Assembly: GCA_005954745.1 (NCBI GenBank)
Contig: CP040678.1
Span: forward strand, 2,418,001-2,482,000
Reading direction: 5' to 3'
Source: Halostella pelagica
GTDB taxonomy: Archaea > Halobacteriota > Halobacteria > Halobacteriales > Natronoarchaeaceae
Length of the DNA stretch: 64,000 nt
Shown: positions 25,301 to 35,742 of the stretch, piece by piece
How the letters are laid out: every line of letters starts with the position of its first letter
How positions within the stretch are numbered: position 1 is the first letter of the stretch
The notes under the pieces: generated by a model
What the model saw: the letters and a program-made list of their open reading frames with translations, nothing else
Database searches by the model: none
Told to the model about the DNA's origin: nothing
Made by a program: the position numbers and the translations under genes

Positions 25301-26551
25301 ATGGCCCGCTACCACATCGAGACGTACGGGTGTACGTCGAACCGCGGAGAGAGCCGTCAGATAGAGCGAAAGCTCCGCGACGCGGGCCACAAACCGGTCG
25401 ACGGACCCGACGAGGCGGACGTCGCCATCATGAACACCTGTACGGTCGTCGAGAAGACCGAACACAACATGCTCCGGCGGGCGCAGGAACTGGAAGACGA
25501 AACAGCCGACCTCATCGTCACCGGGTGTATGGCCCTCGCGCAGGGCGAGGAGTTCGAGCAAGCGGGCGTCGACGCACAGGTACTACACTGGGACGACGTC
25601 CCGACGGCGATCCGCAACGGCGAGTGCCCGACGCCCGAGAGCGGCACGGACCCCGTCATCGACGGCGTCGTCGGCATCCTCCCCATCGCTCGCGGCTGCA
25701 TGAGCGACTGCTCGTACTGCATTACGAAGCAGGCGACCGGAAAGATCGACTCGCCGCCCGTCTCCGAGAACGTCGAGAAGGCCCGCGCGCTGGTCCACGC
25801 CGGCGCGAAAGAGATCCGTATCACGGGACAGGACACCGGCGTCTACGGCTGGGACGATGGCGAGCGTAAGCTTCACGTCCTACTCGACCGCATCTGCGAC
25901 ATCGAGGGCGACTTCCGGGTGCGCGTCGGCATGGCGAACCCGAAGGGGGTCCACGGCATCCGCGAGGAACTCGCCGAGGTGTTCGCCGAGAACGAGAAGC
26001 TGTACAACTTCATCCACGCGCCCGTCCAGAGTGGCTCCAACGACGTTCTCGGCGACATGCGCCGTCAACACCAGGTGTCGGAGTTCGTCGAGGTCGTGGA
26101 GACGTTCGACGACCGGCTCGACCACTGGACGCTGTCGACGGACTTCATCGTCGGGTTCCCCAGCGAAACGGCCCGCGACCACGAGCAGAGCATGGCGCTG
26201 TTCCGTGAGATCCGCCCCGAGAAGGTAAACGTTACCCGCTTCTCGAAGCGGCCGGGCACCGACGCCGACGACATGAAGGGCCTGGGCGGTCAGACGAAGA
26301 AGGACCGCTCGAAGGAGATGTCCGAACTCAAACGAGACATCGTCGCCGAGGCGTACGACGAACTCGTCGGTACGACACGCGAGGTGCTGGTCGTCGAGGA
26401 CGGCACCGGCGACTCCGTGAAGTGCCGCGACGGCGCGTACCGCCAGATAATCGTTCAGGAGGCCTCCGAGTACGACTTCGAGGTCGGCGACTTCATCGAC
26501 GTCGAAGTGACAGGCCACAATACGGTGTACGCGCTGGCCGACCCGGTTTAA
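25301..26551 (+). CDS. tRNA methylthiotransferase (MiaB/CDKAL1-like, e-MtaB)
   Basis: A 416-residue radical-SAM enzyme. The N-terminal UPF0004 domain carries ETYGCTSNRGES and further cysteines (NTCTVV, VTGCMA) for one Fe-S cluster. The radical-SAM motif C-x3-C-x2-C is in ARGCMSDCSYCITK near residue 145. A C-terminal TRAM domain ends the protein. The archaeal/eukaryotic branch (CDKAL1-like) adds a methylthio group to t6A37 of tRNAs reading ANN codons. ATG 25301 is chosen over a longer frame for its exact family N-terminus (MARYHIETYGC). It ends four bases into the convergent mscS gene. Confidence 0.9.
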   Translation: MARYHIETYGCTSNRGESRQIERKLRDAGHKPVDGPDEADVAIMNTCTVVEKTEHNMLRRAQELEDETADLIVTGCMALAQGEEFEQAGVDAQVLHWDDVPTAIRNGECPTPESGTDPVIDGVVGILPIARGCMSDCSYCITKQATGKIDSPPVSENVEKARALVHAGAKEIRITGQDTGVYGWDDGERKLHVLLDRICDIEGDFRVRVGMANPKGVHGIREELAEVFAENEKLYNFIHAPVQSGSNDVLGDMRRQHQVSEFVEVVETFDDRLDHWTLSTDFIVGFPSETARDHEQSMALFREIRPEKVNVTRFSKRPGTDADDMKGLGGQTKKDRSKEMSELKRDIVAEAYDELVGTTREVLVVEDGTGDSVKCRDGAYRQIIVQEASEYDFEVGDFIDVEVTGHNTVYALADPV

Positions 26552-27450
26552 TTCTCTTTGTCACCGTACTGTCCGCCGTCCTCACCGCGGTCCAGCCCGA
26601 CAGTTCCGGACAGTTCGTGCTCCGACGGCGGGCTGAGCTGTGCGTCGTGGTCGTCTAACCGGTCGATTACCCGCCGAGCGAACTCAGACCGGACGCGAAC
26701 GTAGTCGGACCGTGCCGGGTCGGCGATCCACACCCGCACCGAAAGCACCGCGCCGTTGTCCGCGAACTCCGTCAGGCGGACCGAGGGAGCGGGCTGTTCG
26801 AGGATCTCCGGATGAGCCGCCGCTTCCTCCGTGAGCAGCGCCGAGACGGCCTCAAGGTCGTCATCGTAGCTCACCTCCACCGGTAACTGGAGCCTGAGAC
26901 GGTCGGTGAGGACCGGGTTCGTCACCGCGGTCGTCGTGAGCTCCGAGTTCGGCACCGTGAGTATCTCGTTGTCGAACGTGCGGACGCGAGTCGCGCGAAA
27001 GGAGATATCGTCGATGACGCCCTCGCGCTCGTTCCATCGGATCCAGTCGCCGATGTTGAATTTCGGGTCGGTGACGATGAACGCGCCGCTGACGAGATTT
27101 CCGATGACGTCCTGTGCCGCAAATCCGAGTGCCACAGTGAGTGCGGCGACGATAACCGCCGACCCCCCGATCACCCTGCTGAACCCCGCGAACGTCGCTG
27201 CGAGCATCACGGCGACGGCGAGGACGGCGACCCGGACGACCCGCTGGAGCGCCGAGGCGTACGTCGGATCGGCGTTCCGGGCGTCTAACAGCCCCGCGAC
27301 AGCGGGTTCGATCACGTACCGTCCGAGGACATACACCGCCAGAAACCAGACGGTGAACTCCGCGATACCCGAGATCAGGGTCCCGTATCGTCGCCAGAAG
27401 CGGTCGAGTAGCCGTATCTGAAGCGGTAGGGCAAGTCCCACGTGATCCAT
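26548..27450 (-). CDS. mscS: Mechanosensitive ion channel, MscS family
   Basis: 300 residues with three transmembrane helices in the N-terminal half; the pore-lining third helix contains SAVIVAALTVALGFAAQDV. The MscS beta domain follows (IGDWIRWNEREGVIDDISF, RVRTFDNEILTVPNSEL), then the alpha/beta C-terminal domain. These channels open under membrane tension and release solutes on hypo-osmotic shock, apt for a halophile. It is a single gene convergent with the MiaB-like gene. Confidence 0.92.
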   Translation of the reverse strand: MDHVGLALPLQIRLLDRFWRRYGTLISGIAEFTVWFLAVYVLGRYVIEPAVAGLLDARNADPTYASALQRVVRVAVLAVAVMLAATFAGFSRVIGGSAVIVAALTVALGFAAQDVIGNLVSGAFIVTDPKFNIGDWIRWNEREGVIDDISFRATRVRTFDNEILTVPNSELTTTAVTNPVLTDRLRLQLPVEVSYDDDLEAVSALLTEEAAAHPEILEQPAPSVRLTEFADNGAVLSVRVWIADPARSDYVRVRSEFARRVIDRLDDHDAQLSPPSEHELSGTVGLDRGEDGGQYGDKEN

Positions 27451-27598
27451 CCGAACGGGCTACAACGCGACGGAAGTCAAACGCTTGGGGAATCGGAAGA
27501 AAGCAGACGGAGGTTTATTCTCGATCCGACGGGAGCGCGTGTGCCGATAGACAGCGCTGACCGCGGCACGGACGTCACGACGACGGGGAGGCGTCAGT

Positions 27599-28525
27599 TC
27601 ACTCTTTCCCGTTAACGTACTGCAGCAGGTCCTCTGCGGCCTCGTCGTCCTTCCACTCGCCGAGTTCTTTCGGGTCGACGTGGACGTACACGTCGTCGAC
27701 CGACGGTAGCTCCTCGATAGACTGGATGACGGCGCTTTCGATGGCGTGTGCCTCGCGTAGCGTTCGGTCGCCCTCGACCTCGATGTGGAGGCTGACGTCT
27801 ATCTCGGGACCGACGTAGTGGGCGATGACGTCGTGGACGCCCTGAACGTCGGGGTGGTCCATCGCCCGGCGGACTATCTCCGCGCGGAGGTCCTCGGACG
27901 GCGCTGCCCCCACGAGATAGTTGACGTTGTCCCGGACGATCTCGACGCCCGTATAGAGGATACCGAACGAGACGACGGTGGCCGCGGCAGGGTCGAGGAG
28001 CGGGTAGCCGGCCTGTGCGCCCGCCACGCCGATCAGCGCCGCGGTCGCGGTGAGGATGTCGTTGCGGTTGTCGAGGGCCGCCGCCCTGACGGCGGGCGAG
28101 TTGTTCTCGTCGGCGACCCGCAGGCAGTAGCGGTAGAGGACGAACTTCGTCGCCGCCGCGCCGGCGAGGACCGCGCCGGCGCTCCAGCCTCTCGTGACGA
28201 CGACGCTGCCGGAGAGTACCTCCGAAACGGCGTTGTAGAGGACGAGTCCGCCGACGACGAAGATGGCGGCGGCGATGAACAGAGAGACGAACGGTTCGAT
28301 CCGCTCGTGGCCGTGCGGGTGTTCGAAGTCCGGCGGTTGTGTGGTGAGATAGAGGCCGGCGAGCACGACCAGGCTGTACGCCGAGTCTGCGAGGCTGTTG
28401 ACGGCCTCGGATCCGACGGCGAGACTCCCGGTCGAGTACCAGACGACCCCCTTGAGAAGCGCGAGCCCCAGGTTGGCGACGAGGACAACGATCCCGACTT
28501 TGCGAAGCGCCGCGCCGCGGTTCAT
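27599..28525 (-). CDS. Cation diffusion facilitator (CDF) transporter
   Basis: 308 residues with the CDF plan: six hydrophobic helices to about residue 210 and a C-terminal cytosolic ferredoxin-like domain (HPDVQGVHDVIAHYVGPEID). Transport-site residues appear in SEAVNSLADSAYS (N-x3-D type) and AALDNRNDILT (D-x3-D). CDF proteins export Zn, Mn, Co or Fe in exchange for protons; the N-x3-D start site makes metal preference uncertain. ATG at 28525. The HIT gene just upstream on the same strand is 24 bases away and may share the transcript. Confidence 0.88.
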   Translation of the reverse strand: MNRGAALRKVGIVVLVANLGLALLKGVVWYSTGSLAVGSEAVNSLADSAYSLVVLAGLYLTTQPPDFEHPHGHERIEPFVSLFIAAAIFVVGGLVLYNAVSEVLSGSVVVTRGWSAGAVLAGAAATKFVLYRYCLRVADENNSPAVRAAALDNRNDILTATAALIGVAGAQAGYPLLDPAAATVVSFGILYTGVEIVRDNVNYLVGAAPSEDLRAEIVRRAMDHPDVQGVHDVIAHYVGPEIDVSLHIEVEGDRTLREAHAIESAVIQSIEELPSVDDVYVHVDPKELGEWKDDEAAEDLLQYVNGKE

Positions 28526-28549
28526 CGGGTTTGGCTACGGAGGAATCAC

Positions 28550-29098
28550 TTAAGGACGTACCGGCTGATCGATCCGGACCGCTCCCTCGTCGGGGACGGT
28601 CGTCCCCTCCTGGTCGGCGAACGCGGCGTGCAGACGGTCGTAGGTTTCCGAGAGCGCCTCGACAATCACTTTCGTGTCAGAAATGACCGGCATGAAATTG
28701 GTGTCTTCCTCCCATCTCGGTACGACGTGGGTGTGAAGGTGGTCATCGACGGATCCCCCTGCGCCGTCCCCGAGGTTCAAGCCTGCATTGAAGCCGTCCG
28801 GATCGAACGATTCCGTCAACGCGTCGAACGTTCGCTGTTTCAACCCGGCGTGGTCCAGTAGCGTCTCCTCCGACAGATCACCGTACGCACCCGTGTGGTG
28901 ATGCGGAATGACCATCACGTGGCCGGGGTTGTACGGATAGTTGTTCAACAGGACGTACGCGCGCTCGCTCCGTGCAACGAGCAGGTTTTCTTCGTCGTCC
29001 CACTCCGGAAGTTCGCAGAAGACGCAGTCCTCGACCGCAGTGTCGTTCGCGTTTCGTTCGACCCACTCGATCCGCCACGGTGCGAACACCTGATCCAT
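28550..29098 (-). CDS. HIT family nucleotide hydrolase
   Basis: 182 residues with the histidine triad HLHTHVVPRW near residue 125 and a two-cysteine zinc motif CVFC near residue 25. The second conserved block PGHVMVIPHHHTG is also clear. The closest class is the Ap4A-phosphorylase-like/HIT hydrolases that cleave nucleotide phosphoramidates or dinucleoside polyphosphates. It lies directly upstream of the CDF gene on the same strand. Confidence 0.9.
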   Translation of the reverse strand: MDQVFAPWRIEWVERNANDTAVEDCVFCELPEWDDEENLLVARSERAYVLLNNYPYNPGHVMVIPHHHTGAYGDLSEETLLDHAGLKQRTFDALTESFDPDGFNAGLNLGDGAGGSVDDHLHTHVVPRWEEDTNFMPVISDTKVIVEALSETYDRLHAAFADQEGTTVPDEGAVRIDQPVRP

Positions 29099-29566
29099 GC
29101 CTTGCTCTGAGAACGCCGGTCAGTTATATCATCGGCTGTAGTCGTACTGGTAGATTCCTCCGGTTCAGCTAGCTGGCGGGCCGGTCCTGACGGAATCCGT
29201 CGTTGACGTGCCCCTATCAGTATCAGTGAAGAGGGCTCTGTATCGACACAGCGGTTCACACACAGGTATAGCCGGCGGGTATAGTAGCGCTTGAAACCCA
29301 TCACACACTCGCTCGTACGACTGCGTGCGATCGGATGTAACAGTTCCAAGTGTGATATGTCCTTCACGTTCTGGTTCGAAGTTCGTACCTACAGGTCGAG
29401 TGTCACTTTTCGAGTCCAAAGCGCTTCGAAGCTACCGGCGCACGGTATAAGAGAATCTCCGGGTATTACTGCATGAAACTACCATATATAGAGAGTTGAA
29501 CAGTTCAAACAGCGTCGAACGAAGTAAGGCTTTTATGTTAGCCTCGGCTCTCAGGAATAAGTACCG
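29099..29566. other. Long intergenic region with two promoter-like sites
   Basis: Lower in GC than its surroundings. It contains CCATATATAG (near 29482-29491) followed by the palindrome TTGAACAGTTCAA (29496-29508), and a second TATA box at 29528-29537. A minus-strand frame of 84 residues at 29165-29419 has no acidic bias or family similarity and I do not call it. Confidence 0.5.
29528..29537 (+). promoter_or_regulatory. TATA box of zinc-ribbon gene
   Basis: GGCTTTTATG-type TATA about 30-38 bases before the ATG at 29567, giving a transcript with almost no leader. Confidence 0.55.
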
Positions 29567-29767
29567 ATGGCAACGACTGACGACTCATTTGACGGAATAA
29601 CCGAACACTGCGACGATTGCGAAACCGACACGCTCCATGAGGTTTCAGTTCAGATCAAGACCGAAAGCCTCAAAGAGGAAAACTCCGAGTTCTCCCGAGA
29701 ACCGTACCGCGTCGCCGAATGTCAGCGGTGCGGCGAGCGCTCCAGCCAGCGGATGAACAACGCTTAA
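29567..29767 (+). CDS. Small zinc-ribbon protein, DUF7835-like
   Basis: A 66-residue acidic protein with two C-x2-C pairs, CDDC near residue 15 and CQRC near residue 53, forming a single zinc beta-ribbon. It resembles a small haloarchaeal family that I believe is catalogued as DUF7835. A TATA box lies about 35 bases upstream. Its stop codon overlaps that of the convergent methionine aminopeptidase gene. The function is unknown; nucleic-acid or protein contacts are plausible for such ribbons. Confidence 0.8.
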   Translation: MATTDDSFDGITEHCDDCETDTLHEVSVQIKTESLKEENSEFSREPYRVAECQRCGERSSQRMNNA

Positions 29768-30660
29768 CGCGTCGTAACCTCGCAGCCGGACGGCGTCACG
29801 ATGACAGTATGCTCTTTCTGGCTCACTAACGCTCCGTCGTCTTCTTTCAGGACCGGATAGCCGTGGACGATATCCTGTGCCTTCAGTCGGCGTAGAGCCA
29901 TCCCCGCGCGTCCCGTGTCCAGCCATCGGGTCGCAAACGGCAGCGTCTTGAACTCCTCATTGATCTGCTCCAGCGCCTGTCGTGCCTGCCGATTCCGGAT
30001 CGAGCCGTCTCGTTCCAGCGCGAAGATCTCCTCGTCGGCCCCCTCGTTGACCTTCCCGGATCCGTCGGTCGCGAACGGTTCGATCGCGACGACCTGACCG
30101 ACAGACAGCGTCGCACCCTGTGACACCGCGCGGTTCGGGATGTTCGGGGAGGTGTGTTGCTCCCAGTGACCGAGGCCGTGACCGGTCAGGTTGACGACGG
30201 GGTTGAACCCGTACCCGTCGATGACTTCCTCTATCGCTGCGCCGATATCCCCGGTTTCGACGCCCGGTTCGACCAGATCCAGCGCAGCGTCCAATGCCTC
30301 GGCGCTCGCCGCGGCGAGTTCGTCGTGTCCCGAGAGGTCGACGGTTACGGCGGTGTCGGCGAGCCATCCGTCGACGTGAACGCCGATGTCCAGGTTGATC
30401 ATCTCCTCCCCGAACGTAGTGTCGTCGTCGACGCTGGGGGTGGCGTGTGCCGCCTCCTCGTCGACGCTGATGTTGACGGGGAACGCGGGTTCGCCGCCGA
30501 GTTCTCGGATCCGCTCCTCCGCGAATTCCGCGACCTCTAAATGGGACGCACCGACCTCGACGCGTTCGGCAGTTTCCGCTCGGACCTGGGCGAGTATCTC
30601 GCCGGCCTCGCGATGTTTCTCGTACTTCTCGGCGTCGAGGTCCACGTCGTTCTCTGCCAT
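29764..30660 (-). CDS. map: Methionine aminopeptidase, type II
   Basis: 298 residues from ATG 30660 (MAENDVDLDAE); an ATG six bases upstream is possible. The pita-bread fold metal ligands are recognisable: an aspartate in INLDIGVHVDGWLADTAVTV, the histidine in LTGHGLGHWEQH, and glutamates in VAIEPFATDG and the C-terminal VSQKEHTVIV. The insertion in the C-terminal half marks the type II enzymes of archaea and eukaryotes. It removes the initiator methionine from nascent proteins. Confidence 0.93.
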   Translation of the reverse strand: MAENDVDLDAEKYEKHREAGEILAQVRAETAERVEVGASHLEVAEFAEERIRELGGEPAFPVNISVDEEAAHATPSVDDDTTFGEEMINLDIGVHVDGWLADTAVTVDLSGHDELAAASAEALDAALDLVEPGVETGDIGAAIEEVIDGYGFNPVVNLTGHGLGHWEQHTSPNIPNRAVSQGATLSVGQVVAIEPFATDGSGKVNEGADEEIFALERDGSIRNRQARQALEQINEEFKTLPFATRWLDTGRAGMALRRLKAQDIVHGYPVLKEDDGALVSQKEHTVIVTPSGCEVTTR

Positions 30661-31101
30661 GGCCACATGTAGACCGGACCGGCAGAAAGAGGTTGCGTCT
30701 CGTTACGTGCGGTCGCCGGCTCTCACCGGCTCGAACCCGTGTAACGCACGCCTCTAGTCGAGCTCACACGAAGGGTCTAACAGCGCCTTTGTACGGGAGG
30801 TGAGCGTATTTGAAGGAGATCACCACAGGGAATATCGTCGCAGAGGCGGGCGCTAACGTGCAACACGACCGCAGGAAACGACGGCGAGCCAACGAACTCG
30901 CCGTGAACGTTTTGCGCCATTTTACGTATCGCAGTACGGCGGTTCGTCAGATTACAAAGCACTGTATACCGCTCGCCGTGAAAACGACGAAAACCGCGTA
31001 TAGAGCTTCAAACACCGTTAAGACGCGTTGGAGAACGAAAACAGAGCGGAACGGCCTCGCTCGTTTATTTGGGGCGTTGTCGAAGTCTCTGAGGCCAGAG
31101 T
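30661..31101. other. Intergenic region with promoter of repeat protein
   Basis: A divergent spacer of 440 bases. CTCGTTTATTTGG (TATA 31064-31070) lies about 32-38 bases before the ATG at 31102. Frames on both strands are short and basic, unlike local proteins, and no RNA gene is seen. Confidence 0.5.
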
Positions 31102-33255
31102 ATGAAAAAGCAAACGACACTGGCTGTGATTCTCGCAGTCATGGTTTCGCTCTCCGCCGCGCCGGTGGGAGCGATCGGTACACCCACAACAGACGGCGAC
31201 GCGACGGAGAACGTGCAGGACGATGGAGTCGTTCTCCAGGACGTCACCGTCGAGGAGCTCCAGCTCCAGAACGTGACGGTCCACAACGCGACGATAGAGG
31301 AGTTGCACGTCGAACAGTTGCGCACTAGCGACCGCGCGTTCACGGACGCCACGTTCGAGAACGTGACCTTCGAACGGCTGTCGCTCGAAAACGTCACTCT
31401 CGAACAGGTGAGCGGCGAAGAGGAAACCTTGCGTGAGGTATTCGGCGATCAGGTCGAGACCAGCGCCGCGAACGACACAGCGGCGAACGAGTCCGCCGAC
31501 AACGAAACCATGGACAACGAGTCCGATGGCGAAGCGTTACTCGGCGACAACGAGTCCGAGATGGACAACGAGTCGAACGCCACGAACGCGTCGGCCGCGT
31601 TCAACGTCCAGGAGGACAACGAAACTGCTGACAACGAAACGATGGACAACGAGTCCGACACCGGTATGCAGGACAACGAGACGGCTGACAACGAGACCAT
31701 GGACGACAACGAGACCATGGATAACGAGTCCGACACCGGTATGCAGGACAACGAGACAGCCGACAACGAAACCGGCATGCAGGACAACGAAACTGACGAC
31801 GGTGCGGCCGCCGATGGCCAGCAACTGGTCGTCCAGGACCTGACCATCGAAGAGCTCACGGTTGAGACGCTGACCATCGAGGAGCTGTCCGTCGAGGACG
31901 ACCAGACGGGCATCTTCGGTCAGCCGGCAGACGACGAAACGGCCGACAACGAGACCGCTGACAACGAGACGATGGACAACGAGTCCGACACCGGAATGGA
32001 GGACAACGAGACCATGGACGACAACGAGTCCGAAATGGACAACGAGTCTGACACCGGTATGGAGGACAACGAGACGGCCGACAACGAGACCATGGGCGAC
32101 AACGAAACCATGGGCGACAACGAGTCGAACACCACCAACGCGTCGGCCGCGTTCAACGTCCAGGAGGACAACGCGAGCCAGCAGTCAGACGACGCTCGCG
32201 TCATCGGTGAACTCGTCATCGAGGAGATGTCGGTTACGGAGATGACGATACAGTCCATGTCCGTCGAGACGATCACGTCGCCCCAGCTCGAAGCCGCCGG
32301 CGGCGGCGAGGCGGCCACAGATGTCGAGATCAACGTGTCTGATACGGCCGACAACGAGACGGCCGACAATGAGACCATGGACAACGAGACCATGGACAAC
32401 GAGACGGCCGACAACGAAACCATGGATAACGAGACCATGGACAACGAGACGGCCGACAACGAAACCATGGACAACGAGACCATGGGCGACAACGAGTCGA
32501 ACACCACTAACGTGTCGGCCGCGTTCAACGCGCAGGAGGACAACGAGTCCGACAACGAGACGGACGGCGGCATGCAGGATAACGCGACCGACGAGGGTGT
32601 CCAGATGCAGGAGCCCGACGTCGAGCAGGTGACTATCAGTAACATGACGGTCGAAACCGTGTCCGTCGAGCAGGCGACTGCCGCAAATCAGACGGTCAAC
32701 TTCGGTGATAACTTCGACAGTCTAGTGATCATCGATGCGAACCTGCCGGACAGCGTCAGTATCGGTGACAGTTACAACGTGACCGTCACCGTACTCAATC
32801 CGACTGACGAGCGCATCGGTAACTTCGTCCAGTACCAGCTCGGCGGGAGCACCTACGACAGCAAACTCAGCTCCGTCGAGGCGGGGAACACCACGAACGT
32901 CACCATCCAGATAGAAGAACTCGACTTCCTGTCCGGCGAGTGGGTCCAGTCGGTGAACACGAGTAACCACTCGGTGTTCAACAACGTCGGGATAGCCGAC
33001 ATCCAGAACGGCGAAGAGGAAGAGACGCCGAATCAGGGTCCACAGCAGGACAACGAGACTGAAGACACGTTAGCCGACGATAACGAGACGGCCGACAACG
33101 AGACCATGGACAACGAGACCATGGGAGACAACGAAACGATGGACAACGAGTCCACGGCCGGCAACGAGACGAGCGACGACAACGAGACGGCCGACAACGA
33201 GACGGACGGGAGCGCCTTCGCGGTGACTGAGCGAACCGCCGCGTTCGTCGCCTGA
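31102..33255 (+). CDS. Secreted repeat protein with dense N-glycosylation sequons
   Basis: 717 residues with a Sec signal peptide (AVILAVMVSLSAAPVGAIG). Four short beta-helix-like modules of 30-40 residues with a pattern such as LTIEELTVETLTIEEL occur near residues 45-105, 245-275, 370-400 and 515-545. Between them run linkers made of DNETADNETMDNE-type units. Almost every N-E-T or N-E-S is a glycosylation sequon; I count about sixty N-x-S/T sites. Residues about 545-640 form an Ig/CARDB-like beta domain (DSVSIGDSYNVTVTVLNPTDE), followed by a last repeat tail. No CTERM or membrane anchor is present. Probably a heavily glycosylated extracellular or envelope protein. Repeat number may vary between strains. 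Confidence 0.82.
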   Translation: MKKQTTLAVILAVMVSLSAAPVGAIGTPTTDGDATENVQDDGVVLQDVTVEELQLQNVTVHNATIEELHVEQLRTSDRAFTDATFENVTFERLSLENVTLEQVSGEEETLREVFGDQVETSAANDTAANESADNETMDNESDGEALLGDNESEMDNESNATNASAAFNVQEDNETADNETMDNESDTGMQDNETADNETMDDNETMDNESDTGMQDNETADNETGMQDNETDDGAAADGQQLVVQDLTIEELTVETLTIEELSVEDDQTGIFGQPADDETADNETADNETMDNESDTGMEDNETMDDNESEMDNESDTGMEDNETADNETMGDNETMGDNESNTTNASAAFNVQEDNASQQSDDARVIGELVIEEMSVTEMTIQSMSVETITSPQLEAAGGGEAATDVEINVSDTADNETADNETMDNETMDNETADNETMDNETMDNETADNETMDNETMGDNESNTTNVSAAFNAQEDNESDNETDGGMQDNATDEGVQMQEPDVEQVTISNMTVETVSVEQATAANQTVNFGDNFDSLVIIDANLPDSVSIGDSYNVTVTVLNPTDERIGNFVQYQLGGSTYDSKLSSVEAGNTTNVTIQIEELDFLSGEWVQSVNTSNHSVFNNVGIADIQNGEEEETPNQGPQQDNETEDTLADDNETADNETMDNETMGDNETMDNESTAGNETSDDNETADNETDGSAFAVTERTAAFVA

Positions 33256-33267
33256 CCGGTCCGTCGT

Positions 33268-33278
33268 AGCTTTTTTTA
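33268..33278 (+). terminator. Oligo-T terminator
   Basis: GC then seven T residues (33271-33277) directly follows the stop of the repeat protein, typical of archaeal intrinsic termination. It overlaps the 3' end of the convergent asparaginase-type gene. Confidence 0.5.
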
Positions 33279-34190
33279 TCGGCGTGCAGTCGCGGTCTGC
33301 ATCGCGTCGCTGTTGAACGCGGAGCCGAGGCTCCCGTCGCGGCCGAGAACGATGATGCCAGCGTCGGAGCCCGTGAGTTCCCCGAAGGCCTCGATCGCAC
33401 GGTCCGCGGCAGTCGCCGCATCGTCGCCGCGTTCGAGGCGGTCGACGGCGCGCCGCGCGAGCGTGACGCGGGCGATGTCTTCACCCGCACCGGTCGCGCT
33501 GGCCCCGCCGGCGGGTGCACAGTAGAACCCGCTTCCGACCTGCGGAACGTCGCCGACGCGGCCCGCGAGCGCCAGCCAGCGACCGCCCGTCGACGTTGCG
33601 GCGGCGAGCCGGTTCCCTTGACGCGCGACGGCCCCGACCGTATCGTGGTCCTGTGGTGTGTCGGCGACGTTCGACGCCGCGGAGTCCGACTCTCGACCGT
33701 CGGCGTCGGTCCGGCCGAAACGGTCGGCGAGCCACGAGAGATGCTCTGCCGGGCCGCCCGAGGGCGGAGCGAGTTCGGCCCAGCGGTCGCGCGTCCGGTC
33801 GGTCCAGAGGTCACAGTCGGTCTCAACGCCGTAGTCCGCAGCGAGTCGAACCCCTTCGTCACCGCTGACCAGCACGTGCGGCGTCTCGTCGAGAACGACG
33901 CGCGCCGCGTCGACGGCGTGTTCGACGCCGGGGAGCGACGACACCGCCCCGACCGCTCGGTCGCTGGTCATGAGTCCCGCGTCGGTTCGAACGACGCCGT
34001 CCGACTGGACAGCGCCACCGACGCCGGCGTTGAACCGCGGGTTCGATTCGAGCACTCGAACCGCCGCCGTGACCGCGTCGAGCGGGGACGTGGCGTCGGC
34101 ACCGGTCGCGGCTGCCTCGTCGAGAACGTTCTGTCGCGCCTGCGGGTCGTCGGGACTCGCGCCCGCACCTCCGTGGACGATGACCTGCAT
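33276..34190 (-). CDS. Isoaspartyl peptidase / L-asparaginase (Ntn hydrolase, T2 family)
   Basis: 304 residues from ATG 34190 (MQVIVHGGAGASPDD). The family's N-terminal HGGAG motif is present. The autocleavage site is expected before the threonine of DHDTVGAVARQGN near residue 180, giving an alpha and a beta chain with Thr as the nucleophile. Downstream STGG and GDVPQVGSGFYC match the glycine-rich substrate loop. It hydrolyses isoaspartyl dipeptides or asparagine. It is divergent from icd across a structured 274-base region. Confidence 0.9.
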   Translation of the reverse strand: MQVIVHGGAGASPDDPQARQNVLDEAAATGADATSPLDAVTAAVRVLESNPRFNAGVGGAVQSDGVVRTDAGLMTSDRAVGAVSSLPGVEHAVDAARVVLDETPHVLVSGDEGVRLAADYGVETDCDLWTDRTRDRWAELAPPSGGPAEHLSWLADRFGRTDADGRESDSAASNVADTPQDHDTVGAVARQGNRLAAATSTGGRWLALAGRVGDVPQVGSGFYCAPAGGASATGAGEDIARVTLARRAVDRLERGDDAATAADRAIEAFGELTGSDAGIIVLGRDGSLGSAFNSDAMQTATARR

Positions 34191-34331
34191 ACCGTCTTCT
34201 CGTCAGGGCGACCCTATAGATGCGGTGCTTCGTTCGGCGGCGGTCCGGGGGCGGGCCCGACTGAGACGTCGGAGCCCGCCCGAAACGGGTGGACCGAACT
34301 CCGGGCGATACTCGGAACGCGGGAGAGATGA

Positions 34332-34411
34332 CCCACGAGATGTGGGGGCGTCAAGGATCGTTACGCAGAGAGTAACGAGTCGCAGTCCCCCGATACGCCG
34401 GGGATCCTGAC
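34332..34411 (+). other. Predicted multi-stem structure upstream of icd
   Basis: Hairpin CCCAC/GTGGG at 34332-34346. Next, GTCAAGGATC (34350-34359) can pair with GATCCTGAC (34403-34411), leaving one bulged base, and encloses GTTAC/GTAAC (34360-34376) and a CCCG/CGGG hairpin (34389-34402). This would make a three-way junction. It lies before the likely icd TATA (near 34432-34440), so it is not part of the icd leader. It could be a separate small RNA or a DNA-level regulatory site. Confidence 0.4.
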
Positions 34412-34464
34412 CGACGCGCGAAATGGCAGGTCTTTTGTTGGCGTCAATGCTCCCTTGAAACGCT

Positions 34465-35726
<1,262 letters not shown>

Positions 35727-35742
<16 letters not shown>

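Noticed and set aside
29165-29419. 84-residue minus-strand ORF in the spacer after the HIT gene
   Set aside because: No acidic bias, no family pattern, no promoter on that strand.
31449-32645. Minus-strand Ser/Val/Leu repeat frames opposite the glycosylation-array protein
   Set aside because: Exact reverse reading of the DNET repeats; no independent start context.
31102-33255. CRISPR-like regular repeats
   Set aside because: The repeats are in frame, coding for DNET units, of irregular spacing and without unique spacers.
34326-34411. C/D box small RNA upstream of icd
   Set aside because: AGATGA and CTGA words are at suitable distances but the C box is not canonical and no C'/D' pair was found; kept only as a general structured element.
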